From DASRFA01 sp035651755 (GTDB lineage: Bacteria > Desulfobacterota > Binatia > UBA12015), in NCBI GenBank assembly GCA_035651755.1, contig DASRFA010000056.1:186001-250000 (forward strand): a stretch of DNA of 64,000 bases, written 5' to 3'. The stretch's first letter is position 1. Each line of letters starts with the position of its first letter. A program made the translations under genes and the position numbers. Below the pieces are notes generated by a model. That model was not told where the DNA came from. It ran no database searches and saw only the letters and a list, made by a program, of their open reading frames with translations. Positions 16,054 through 24,018 of this stretch are shown piece after piece.

Positions 16054-16753
16054 TCGACGAGCCGAACGGTCCGCCGAGCGGCCCGAGATCGATCGCTCCG
16101 GCAAGTCTCGCGATGCGGGCGGCACGCGCGCGCAGATACGGCGACGGATCGCCGGGCTCGGATCGGAGCGGCGACGGCAGCGCCGCCGCGAGCAGCGCCG
16201 CCTGCCGCGGCGACAGGCGCGACGCCCGCACGCGGAACCACCGCAGAGCCGCACCCTGCGCGCCGTACACCCCGTCGCCCCATTCGGCGACGTTCACGTA
16301 GACCTCGAGGATCCGCGGCTTCGTCCAGAAGACCTCGAGCAGGACCGTGAACCAGGCCTCGAGCGCCTTCCGGATCCACGTGCGGCCGGGCCAGAGGAAG
16401 ACGTTCCGGGCGCACTGCATGGTGATCGTGCTCGCGCCGCGAAGCCGTCGGCCGCGCTCGTTCGATCGCCATGCGAGCTCGATCTCGCGCACGTCGAAGC
16501 CGCGGTGCTCGAAGAAGCGGGCGTCCTCGCCGGCGATCACCGCGCGCAGGAGCTCGGGGCTCACCTCGGACAGCGAGACCCAGCTCCGGTGGATCCAGCG
16601 CGGCTCGCCCGCGGCCGCGCTTTGCACGACGCGGATGATCATGAGCGGCGTGACCGGCGGATCGATCCACCGGAACGCGACGACGAGCGCGATCGAGACG
16701 AGCACGGCGGCGCGCAGGGCGCGCGCCGCGCGGCGGAGCAGCCGGCGAGCCAT
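16010..16753 (-). CDS. mtgA: Monofunctional biosynthetic peptidoglycan transglycosylase
   Basis: 247 residues from ATG 16753. One N-terminal membrane helix (AALRAAVLVSIALVVAF), then a GT51 domain: SPELLRAVIAGEDARFFEHRGFD (first catalytic Glu in the ED.RF..H.G motif), LRGASTITMQCARNVFLW, RKALEAWFTVLLEVFWTKPRILEVYVNVAEWGDGVYGAQ. It lacks a transpeptidase domain, and the length matches MtgA (about 240). It polymerises lipid II into glycan strands on the outer face of the inner membrane. Its last 44 nt overlap the 3' end of the convergent fused gene. The C-terminal tail past residue 220 is low-complexity. Confidence 0.93.
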   Translation of the reverse strand: MARRLLRRAARALRAAVLVSIALVVAFRWIDPPVTPLMIIRVVQSAAAGEPRWIHRSWVSLSEVSPELLRAVIAGEDARFFEHRGFDVREIELAWRSNERGRRLRGASTITMQCARNVFLWPGRTWIRKALEAWFTVLLEVFWTKPRILEVYVNVAEWGDGVYGAQGAALRWFRVRASRLSPRQAALLAAALPSPLRSEPGDPSPYLRARAARIARLAGAIDLGPLGGPFGSSTTASSADRRARGGR

Positions 16754-16845
16754 GGCGGGCACCCGAGGATACCGGAACCGGCGGCGCCCGCCGCACACGG
16801 CGATGGCTGGAGCGCGATCGCGCGCCCGTGGTAGCTGTCGCGGCG

Positions 16846-19197
16846 ATGGGGAGCGGGCCCTTCTCCGGCGTTCGCGTCCTGGAATGGTGCACCGGCGTCG
16901 CCGGTCCGCTCGCCGGCATGCTGCTCGCGGACCTCGGCGCCGACGTCGTCAAGCTCGAGCGTCCGCCCGGCGATCCCGAGCGCGGCACCGCGGCCTTCCA
17001 GGTCCTGAACCGCTCGAAGCGATCGCTCGCCGTGCGCGACGTCGCGGACGTCCGCTCTCTCGCCGCTCGCGCCGACGTGCTGCTCGTCGACCGCGAGGTC
17101 CTGCGCGAAACGGCAGGCGAGCTCGACGCCGCGTCGTTCCGCGCCGTCGCGCCTCGGCTCGTCCACTGCACGCTGAGCGGCTTCGGCGAGCGAGGGCCGC
17201 TCGCTGACCTGCCGCCGGACGACGGACTGGCGGCCGCCGCGGGCGCGATCTCGCTCCTCCAGTGGTCGCACGCGGGCGGGCCGATCTACCTCCGGACGCC
17301 GCTCACCGCCTACGCCTGCGGGATGGCGGCCGCGCTCGGCGCCGCCGCGGCCGTCTTCGCGCGCGACGCAGGCATCGCGCCCGGCGGTCAGGCGATCGCG
17401 GCGAGCCAGCTCGCAGCGGGCCTCCTCTTCCAGAGCGGCACGTACGTCGTCGGCCCCGGGCACCGCGGCTCGATCGTCCAGATGGCGAACGATCCGCGCG
17501 GCGCGATCCCCTCGTACGGGTTCTATCGCGCGAGCGACGACTGGCTCTTCGTCGGCGCGCTCACGGACGCGTTCTGGGTGAAGCTCTGCACCGCCATCGA
17601 CCGGCCCGACCTGCTCGCGCACCCCGAGCTGCAGGTCACGCCGCTCGCGTTCGTCACGCCCGCGCGCAGGCCGATCGTGCGGGGCGCCCTCGAAGAGGTC
17701 TTCGCGACTCGCTCCCGCGGCGAGTGGCTCGCGCTCCTCGCGGAGCACGACGTCCCCTGCGCCCCGGTGCTCGATCGCCGCGAGTTCCTGCGGGACGAGC
17801 AGTCGCGCGCGGCCGGGATGGTCGTCCGCGTCGACGATCCCGTGCTCGGCGCGACCGAGCAGCTCGGCGTCGCGCTCGGCTTCTCCGCGACCCCGGGCGC
17901 GATCCAGGGCCCGGCGCCGGCATTCGACGCGCACGCTGCCGCCGTGCGGCGCGATTGGGCGCGAGAGCCGGGCGCCCGCGCGCGCGACGGAGCGCCCCGC
18001 CGGCCGCGCTCGTGGAGCCACGACCCCGACCACCCGCGCGAGCGCGCCCGCGCCGCGCTTCCGCCGGCGCCGCTCGACGGCATCCGCGTCGTGAGCCTCG
18101 CGACCTTCATCGCGGGCGCGCTCTGCCCGATGCTCCTCGCCGACCTCGGCGCGGAGGTCATCAAGCTCGAGCCGCTCGACGGCGATCCCTTTCGCGTCGG
18201 CACGACCTACGGCTTCCTCGGCTGGAACCGCGGCACGCGCTCGCTCGCGCTCGACCTGCGCCACCCGGACGGGCGCGAGGTGTTCCTGGATCTCGTGCGG
18301 CGCGCCGATGCCGTCGTCGAGAACTTCCGGCCCGGCGTCCTCGCGCGCCTCGGGCTCGACACGCCCGCGCTCCACGCGGCGAACCCGCGCCTCGTCCACT
18401 GCTCGATCAGCGGCTACGGGACGCGCGGCCCGCTCGCCGAGCGCCCGTGCTTCGATCCGATCATGCAGGCGCGATCCGGCCTCGTGCGCGCACAGGGCGG
18501 GCACGATCCCGTTTTCCACCAGGTCGCCTACACCGACTACTCGACCGCGACGCTCGCGGCGTTCGGCACCGTCGCGGCCCTCCTCGCGCGCGAGCGCGAC
18601 CCGGCGCGAAAGGGCGAGCGCGTCGAGGCGTCGCTTCTCGCGAGCGCTTTCGTCATGCAGGCGGGGTTCGCGATCGACTGGCCGGAGCGTCCGGACGACC
18701 CGCCCGGGGAGCCCGCCCTGCGCGGCACCGGGCCCTTCCACCGCGCCTACGCGGTGCGCGACGGCTGGGTCTTCGTGGCGGCCCACGCGAACGAGGAGCG
18801 GAGCGCCCTCCTCCACGCGCTCGGCCTCCGCGCGCCGAGCGAGCCCGGAACGATGTCGATCGCGGACGCGATCGCGGCCGGCCTCGCCGGGATGAGCCGA
18901 TCGAGCGCTCTCGCCGAGCTCGCCTCCGCCGGCGTGCCGGCGGTCGCGTGCGCGGGCTTTCCGGAGATCGTCGACGATCCGCACCTCGCCGCGAACCGCC
19001 TCTGGTGGGCGGGAGAGCACTGCGAGCTCGGGCCGATCGTCCAGACCGGCGAGGTCATCGCGTTCGAGGCGACGCCGATGCGCCTCGGGCCGACCGCTCC
19101 CCGCCTCGGCCAGCACACGCGCGAGCTGCTCGCGGAGGTCGGGCTCGACCAGGCCCGCATCGACGCCCTCGTCGCCGCCGGCGTCGTGAAGGGCTGA
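16846..19197 (+). CDS. Tandem CaiB/BaiF family III CoA-transferase fusion
   Basis: 783 residues from ATG 16846 (a GTG at 16828 is possible). Two complete family III CoA-transferase domains in one chain: residues about 4-375 (VRVLEWCTGVAGPLAGMLLADLGADVVKLERPPGDPERG) and about 405-775 (IRVVSLATFIAGALCPMLLADLGAEVIKLEPLDGDPFRVG). Single-domain members are about 400 residues and dimerise as interlocked rings, so the fusion could form an intramolecular pseudodimer. In domain 2 the catalytic Asp is at residue 564 (AYTDYSTA). The aligned position in domain 1 is Ala155 (PLTAYACG), so the first half seems to lack the nucleophile. Likely transfers CoA between carboxylic acids; substrates unknown. Confidence 0.9.
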   Translation: MGSGPFSGVRVLEWCTGVAGPLAGMLLADLGADVVKLERPPGDPERGTAAFQVLNRSKRSLAVRDVADVRSLAARADVLLVDREVLRETAGELDAASFRAVAPRLVHCTLSGFGERGPLADLPPDDGLAAAAGAISLLQWSHAGGPIYLRTPLTAYACGMAAALGAAAAVFARDAGIAPGGQAIAASQLAAGLLFQSGTYVVGPGHRGSIVQMANDPRGAIPSYGFYRASDDWLFVGALTDAFWVKLCTAIDRPDLLAHPELQVTPLAFVTPARRPIVRGALEEVFATRSRGEWLALLAEHDVPCAPVLDRREFLRDEQSRAAGMVVRVDDPVLGATEQLGVALGFSATPGAIQGPAPAFDAHAAAVRRDWAREPGARARDGAPRRPRSWSHDPDHPRERARAALPPAPLDGIRVVSLATFIAGALCPMLLADLGAEVIKLEPLDGDPFRVGTTYGFLGWNRGTRSLALDLRHPDGREVFLDLVRRADAVVENFRPGVLARLGLDTPALHAANPRLVHCSISGYGTRGPLAERPCFDPIMQARSGLVRAQGGHDPVFHQVAYTDYSTATLAAFGTVAALLARERDPARKGERVEASLLASAFVMQAGFAIDWPERPDDPPGEPALRGTGPFHRAYAVRDGWVFVAAHANEERSALLHALGLRAPSEPGTMSIADAIAAGLAGMSRSSALAELASAGVPAVACAGFPEIVDDPHLAANRLWWAGEHCELGPIVQTGEVIAFEATPMRLGPTAPRLGQHTRELLAEVGLDQARIDALVAAGVVKG

Positions 19198-19199
19198 TC

Positions 19200-19544
19200 G
19201 TGCCGCGCTGCGCATCCCTCGCGGTCCTCGCGATCGTGGTCACGGCGCTCGCGCTCGGGCTGTCGTCTCGCCCGGCCGGGGCGGGCAGCTCGTGGCGCTG
19301 CGGAAATCGCCTCGTCGTCGACGGCTCGTCCGCCCTCGAGGTCGGCCGCATCTGCGGTCCGCCCGAGTACCGCACGGCGTCCGTCGAGTACGTCGCCATC
19401 CGCGTCTACGGCGGCAACGAGATCCTGCAAGCCGTCCCGGTCGAGGTCTGGACCTACAACCGCGGCCCGCGCCAGTTCATCCGCTACCTCACCTTCCGGA
19501 ACGGCCACCTCGTCGACATCTGCGAAGGCGAGTACGGCTGGTAA
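19200..19544 (+). CDS. Secreted DUF2845-like protein
   Basis: 114 residues from a GTG at 19200, overlapping the end of the CoA-transferase region by no coding sequence (3 nt after its stop). A signal peptide (LAVLAIVVTALALGLSSRPAGAG) is followed by WRCGNRLVVDGSSALEVGRICGPPEYR, the hallmark of small periplasmic DUF2845 proteins (FRCG..LV..GDS...V...CG.P). The C terminus has VEVWTYNRGPRQFIRYLTFRNGHLVDICEGEYGW, with the family's W.YN.G ... L.F..G.L..I pattern. Function unknown in the family. Co-transcription with the CoA-transferase is likely from spacing. Confidence 0.75.
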   Translation: MPRCASLAVLAIVVTALALGLSSRPAGAGSSWRCGNRLVVDGSSALEVGRICGPPEYRTASVEYVAIRVYGGNEILQAVPVEVWTYNRGPRQFIRYLTFRNGHLVDICEGEYGW

Positions 19545-19630
19545 TCACGAGGAGCGACGACTCGAGCGGGGGGGCCCGCACACGCCTCCGCCGTCCCCCG
19601 CGATCGCGGCGACAGCGCCGACGCCCGCTT

Positions 19631-20965
19631 TCAGGGTTCCGCGCTGCCCGCGCGCGCGGCTTCGTCGTCGCCGAGCAGGAATGCCTCGATGCGATCGGCG
19701 TGCTCGCTCGCGTCGCGATACCCGATGTCGATGAGCGCGCGCGTGTACTGGGAGTCGAACAGCAGGTAGCTCAGCAGGTCCGCGCTCTCGGCCTTGGAGG
19801 AGCCGAGGCCCTCCATCGCGAAGCGCACCATGCGCGGCATCCGGCTCGAGAAGCCGTGCGCCACCTCCGCCAGGTCCTGCGACGGGTTGATCGCGAACGG
19901 CAGCACGATCCGCATCGGCTCCGAGATGATCGGAGCGCCGCCGTTCGGACCGGGCGCGAGCCCCGACGTCCCCGCCGGACCGACCGCGACGGCGTCGGCG
20001 GGCCCGTACGACATCGTGCCGTAGTGGTAGATGAGCTCGTTCATGCGCTTGAGGTGGTCGAGGTCGGTGTCGAGGTGGTCGAGGAAGATCGCGTTCAGGA
20101 AGACGCCGAAGATCTGCGCGAGCGGCGGCTTCCGCATGCTCGGGACCGCTTCCGCCGGGGCGGCGACGTCGAGGAACGCGAGCCGCGACCTCTCCTCCGC
20201 CGCCTTCTGCGAGCGGATCCCGATCGCGAGCACGCGCTCCGCGCCGAGCCGGATGGCGGGGCTGAACGGCGTGACGAGCCGGAGACCGCCGTCGCCGAAG
20301 TAGAAGTCGCCGACGGCGGTCTCGACGCGGACCGGCGCGAAGATGATCGGGATCGCGGCCGAGGCGAGGACGTGGTCGTAGCGGAGCTCCACCGGCAGCG
20401 TGACGCGCCGGCTCTTCGTCCAGACCGGGTGCCCGGCGCGTCCCTGGATGAACGTGAACGACTTGCCCGAGTAGTAGCAGGTCGCGGAAACCGCGACGGC
20501 GTAGAGGTGCCCCGCCGCGATCGAGCGAGCGATGCCGGCGAGCGGCAGATTCTTCTCCAGGAACGCTCTGAGCGGGGTCGCGTCGAGGAGGGATTGCGCG
20601 CCGCCGCCGCCGAGGAAGCCGCCGAGCGAGAGGTCCTGCAGCCAGCGGAGGCCGCCCGACGTCAGCGACACGACGTCGGAGTGGTACACGTCCTGAACGC
20701 GGACGTTCGACCACAGCTCTGCCAGGCGCTCCGTCGTCTCGTGAAAGCTCTCGGAGCCGGCGGCGATCATGGCGCCGTTGATCGCGCCGGCGGACGCGCC
20801 GGTCACGATCTGGAATGGCGACGGATTCCCCGCGAGCGCGGGGATCTCGCCGATCCGGCGCAGCACCCCGGCCTGGTAGGCGCCGCGCGCGCCGCCGGCG
20901 GTGAGGACGAGGCCCAGCATCGATGGCGGGCCGTTGGTCGCAGCGCTCGAGGCAGGCTGGCTCAT
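19631..20965 (-). CDS. Patatin-like phospholipase
   Basis: 444 residues from ATG 20965. The patatin catalytic series is complete: glycine-rich oxyanion loop TAGGARGAYQAG (residues 22-33), nucleophile elbow VTGASAGAING with Ser58, and the Asp of the dyad in FYFGDGGLRLVTPFSP. No signal peptide; the first 15 residues are polar. A C-terminal region of about 150 residues (HLDTDLDHLKRMNELIYHYG, LLFDSQYTRALIDIGYRDA) is typical of bacterial patatin-like proteins of unknown lipid substrate. Probable lipid acyl hydrolase, cytoplasmic or membrane-associated. The 262 nt upstream contain no gene that I can support. Confidence 0.9.
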   Translation of the reverse strand: MSQPASSAATNGPPSMLGLVLTAGGARGAYQAGVLRRIGEIPALAGNPSPFQIVTGASAGAINGAMIAAGSESFHETTERLAELWSNVRVQDVYHSDVVSLTSGGLRWLQDLSLGGFLGGGGAQSLLDATPLRAFLEKNLPLAGIARSIAAGHLYAVAVSATCYYSGKSFTFIQGRAGHPVWTKSRRVTLPVELRYDHVLASAAIPIIFAPVRVETAVGDFYFGDGGLRLVTPFSPAIRLGAERVLAIGIRSQKAAEERSRLAFLDVAAPAEAVPSMRKPPLAQIFGVFLNAIFLDHLDTDLDHLKRMNELIYHYGTMSYGPADAVAVGPAGTSGLAPGPNGGAPIISEPMRIVLPFAINPSQDLAEVAHGFSSRMPRMVRFAMEGLGSSKAESADLLSYLLFDSQYTRALIDIGYRDASEHADRIEAFLLGDDEAARAGSAEP

Positions 20966-21227
20966 GTCGGCTCGTCCACGCGCGCCCTCCGGTGCGCTCG
21001 GACGGGCGCGACGTTTCGCAATGGCCGTGCCACCGAGTTCTCCATCGTCGGTGCTGTCGTCGGGACTTGAGCGCCCCGTCGGCGAGCCCGCGGGGCGGTC
21101 CGGCAGAGCGCCTGGACGAACGCCCTATAGCGGAAAGCGCGAGCCTTCGCTTCCCCGCGGGACTCGCGGCGCGACGTCGAGCACAAGAAGGGGGCGCATG
21201 CCGCCTCGGCCGGCAGCTGCCGCGCGC

Positions 21228-22169
21228 TCAGAATGCGGCGAAATCGTCCGCGAAGAGCGCGACCGCGCCGCCCGTGTGCCAGAAGACGACCGTTCCGCTC
21301 ACGCGGCCCGAGCGCGCCGCCGCGATCAGCCCCGCCATCGCCTTGCCCGAGTAGACGGGATCGAGGACCAGCGCTTCGCTGCGCGCCGCGAGCCGAACGG
21401 CGGCGCGGCACTCGTCGGTGATCGAGGCGTAGGAGGGCCCGGTGTGATCGGCGATCAGCACCTCGCCCGCCGGCTCCGGACGGCCGCCGAGCCGCGCCGC
21501 CGCGGCCGCGAGCCGCGGCACGCTCTCCGCGAGCGGGACCGGCGGCCGCGACACGTCGACGCCCAGCACGCGGACCGCGGCCGGAAGGCCCGCGAGCAGG
21601 CCGGCATGCGTGCCGCCGCTCCCGTCCGCGACCACGATCCAGTCGGGCGGCTCGGGAAGCTGCGCGAGGAGCTCGTCTGCCGCGTGCGCGTAGGCGAGCG
21701 CGCCGAGCGCGGTCGCGCCGCCGATCGGCATGGGGTACGCGCGCAGTCCCAGCTCCCCCGCGACCGCCTGCACGCGCGCCTCGAGCTTCTGCCAGTTGCC
21801 CGTCCCGGCGAACTCGATCGTCGCGCCGAAGAGCCGGTCGAGGATCAGGTTGCCGCTCGCGCGCGGCGGCGGCTCGCCGGCGAGGACGAGGCGGCACGCA
21901 AGGCCATGGCGGGCCGCCGCGGCCGCGGTCATGCGGGCGAAGTTCGACTGCGCGCCGCCCGCCGTGACCAGCGTGTCGCAGCCCTTCGCCAGCGCGTCGG
22001 CGACCAGGTACGCGAGCTTCCGCGCCTTGTTGCCGCCGAGCGCGAGGCCGGTCTGGTCGTCGCGCTTGACGAGGACGCGCACGCCGAGCTCCGCCGAGAG
22101 CCGGCTCGCCTCCTCGACCGGCGTCGGGAGCATCGCGAGGGGAAGGGGCGCGGCGATCTTCTCGGCCAT
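21228..22169 (-). CDS. D-cysteine desulfhydrase / ACC deaminase family PLP enzyme
   Basis: 313 residues from ATG 22169. Fold-type II PLP enzyme: KRDDQTGLALGGNKARKLAYLV holds the Schiff-base lysine (Lys48), followed by TAGGAQSNFARMTAAAAARHGL, and VADGSGGTHAGLLAGL, a phosphate-binding glycine loop. The end VVFWHTGGAVALFADD is also family-typical. Length matches DcyD (about 328) and ACC deaminases (about 338). The choice between D-cysteine desulfhydrase and ACC deaminase depends on a few active-site residues I cannot judge without alignment; DcyD-like is more common in non-plant-associated bacteria. Divergent from cstA. Confidence 0.88.
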   Translation of the reverse strand: MAEKIAAPLPLAMLPTPVEEASRLSAELGVRVLVKRDDQTGLALGGNKARKLAYLVADALAKGCDTLVTAGGAQSNFARMTAAAAARHGLACRLVLAGEPPPRASGNLILDRLFGATIEFAGTGNWQKLEARVQAVAGELGLRAYPMPIGGATALGALAYAHAADELLAQLPEPPDWIVVADGSGGTHAGLLAGLPAAVRVLGVDVSRPPVPLAESVPRLAAAAARLGGRPEPAGEVLIADHTGPSYASITDECRAAVRLAARSEALVLDPVYSGKAMAGLIAAARSGRVSGTVVFWHTGGAVALFADDFAAF

Positions 22170-22307
22170 GGAGCGTCTTAGCGCGCCGCGCGCCGGCGAG
22201 GCGAACGACGCGATTGCACGACGTTGGCCGAGGCGCCGACTCCGACGCCGGGTCGGGCTCCTTGCCCGCGCCGCGGCCGTCGGATAATTCGCGCGCGCGG
22301 AAACGCC

Positions 22308-24002
22308 ATGGCTTTGCCGCCGATCGCGATCGTCGTCCTCGCCGTTCTCGGCTTCGGCTACCTCCGCTACGGCAGCTTCCTCGCGCGCCGGTACCGCCTC
22401 GACGCCGCCACGGCGACGCCCGCCGTCACCCGCAACGACGGCGTCGACTACCTCCCGACGCCGCGCTTCTACCTCCTCGGCCAGCACTTCAGCGCGATCG
22501 CTGCGGCCGGCCCGGTCGCCGGGCCGATCCTCGCCGCGCAGCAGTGGGGCTGGCTGCCGTGTCTGCTCTGGATCGGGCTGGGCGCGGTCCTGATCGGCGC
22601 GGTGCACGACTTCTCGACGCTCATCGCGTCGGTCCGCCACGACGGCCGCTCGATGGCCGAGATCGTGCGCCACCATCTCGGCGAGCGCGCCGGCCTCGCG
22701 ATGATGCTCTTCATCTGGGTCGCGCTCGTCTACGTGATCATCGCCTTCGCGGACATCACGGCGTCGACCTTCGTCGGCCGCACCGAGGACCTCGAGGGCA
22801 TGTCGTTCGCGTTCAACCTCGGCGGCGCGGTCGCGATGTCGTCGGTCCTGTACCTGCTGCTGTCGTTCGTCCTCGGCGCCGTCGAGCGCGTGCTCGCGCC
22901 GCCGCTCTGGCTCTCGACGGCGATCTTCGTCCCCGCGACGCTCGGCGTCGTCTGGCTCGGGACCCAGCTTTCGACGGTGCTCGTGCTCGACGGCAAGACC
23001 TGGGGCACGCTCATCCTCGCGTACTGCTTCGTCGCCTCGCTGCTGCCGGTCTGGACGCTCCTCCAGCCGCGCGGCTACCTGGGAGGCTTCGTCCTCTACC
23101 TCTCGCTCGCGGTCGGCGTGCTCGGCATCTTCTTCGGCGGCTTCGCGATCCGCGAGCCGAGCTTCGTCGGGTGGCGCGCCCCCGGCGCGACCGGCTCGCT
23201 CTTCCCCTTCCTGTTCGTGACGGTCGCGTGCGGGGCCTGCTCGGGCTTCCACGGGCTCGTGTGCTCCGGAACGACGTCGAAGCAGATCGCGATCGAGCCC
23301 GACTGCCGGCCGGTCGGCTACGGCGGCATGCTGCTCGAGGGCTTCGTCGCGCTGATCGCGCTCAGCACCGTCATGATCGCGGACCCGGCGTCGCTCGCCG
23401 GCAAGGCGCCCGGCACGATCTACGGCGAGGGTCTCGGTCGTTACCTGACGGTGCTCCTCGGGCCCGACCGGCTCCTCTTCGCGACCACCTTCGGCGCGAT
23501 GGCGTTCTCGACCTTCGTCTTCGACACGCTCGACGTGACGACGCGCCTCGGCCGCTACATCGTGCAGGAGCTCTCGGGCTGGCAGGGGACTGCGGGCGCG
23601 CTCGCCGCGACGGCGGTCACGGTCGCGGTGCCGCTCGCCGTGCTCCTCGCCGCCGAGGAGGGCGCCTATCGCCTCTTCTGGACCCTCTTCGGGACGTCGA
23701 ATCAGCTCCTCGCGGCCCTCTCGCTGCTGGCGGTCTGGGTGTGGCTGAAGCGCACGGAGGGACGCGGCGGCTTCGCGGTCCTCCCGATGCTGTTCGTGCT
23801 GGCGATGACGCTCTGGTCGCTCGCGCTCCAGGCCGCGGCCGGGTGGTCCGCCGTCGCGGCGCGCGGCCCGCACCTCGACGCCGCGACCCTGAACGGCGTC
23901 GTGGCCCTCGTCCTGATCGCGCTCGCCGGGGTCCTGATCGCGGAAGCGCTGCGCGCGGTGCGGTCGCCGTCCGCCGGCGCGCTGCGCGAGCCGGCCGTCT
24001 GA
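22308..24002 (+). CDS. cstA: Carbon starvation protein CstA-like peptide/pyruvate transporter
   Basis: 564 residues from ATG 22308. About 15 hydrophobic helices. CstA signatures: GVDYLPTPRFYLLGQHFSAIAAAGPVAGPILAAQQWGWLPCLLWIGLGAVLIGAVHDF in the first third, ACSGFHGLVCSGTTSKQI in the middle, and FGTSNQLLAALSLLAVWVWL near the C terminus. It is the shorter form (about 560 residues; E. coli CstA is about 700). CstA/BtsT proteins import pyruvate or peptides at the inner membrane, often under carbon starvation. No paired small YbdD-like gene follows. Confidence 0.92.
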   Translation: MALPPIAIVVLAVLGFGYLRYGSFLARRYRLDAATATPAVTRNDGVDYLPTPRFYLLGQHFSAIAAAGPVAGPILAAQQWGWLPCLLWIGLGAVLIGAVHDFSTLIASVRHDGRSMAEIVRHHLGERAGLAMMLFIWVALVYVIIAFADITASTFVGRTEDLEGMSFAFNLGGAVAMSSVLYLLLSFVLGAVERVLAPPLWLSTAIFVPATLGVVWLGTQLSTVLVLDGKTWGTLILAYCFVASLLPVWTLLQPRGYLGGFVLYLSLAVGVLGIFFGGFAIREPSFVGWRAPGATGSLFPFLFVTVACGACSGFHGLVCSGTTSKQIAIEPDCRPVGYGGMLLEGFVALIALSTVMIADPASLAGKAPGTIYGEGLGRYLTVLLGPDRLLFATTFGAMAFSTFVFDTLDVTTRLGRYIVQELSGWQGTAGALAATAVTVAVPLAVLLAAEEGAYRLFWTLFGTSNQLLAALSLLAVWVWLKRTEGRGGFAVLPMLFVLAMTLWSLALQAAAGWSAVAARGPHLDAATLNGVVALVLIALAGVLIAEALRAVRSPSAGALREPAV

Positions 24003-24018
24003 CGCGACGACGACGGAT

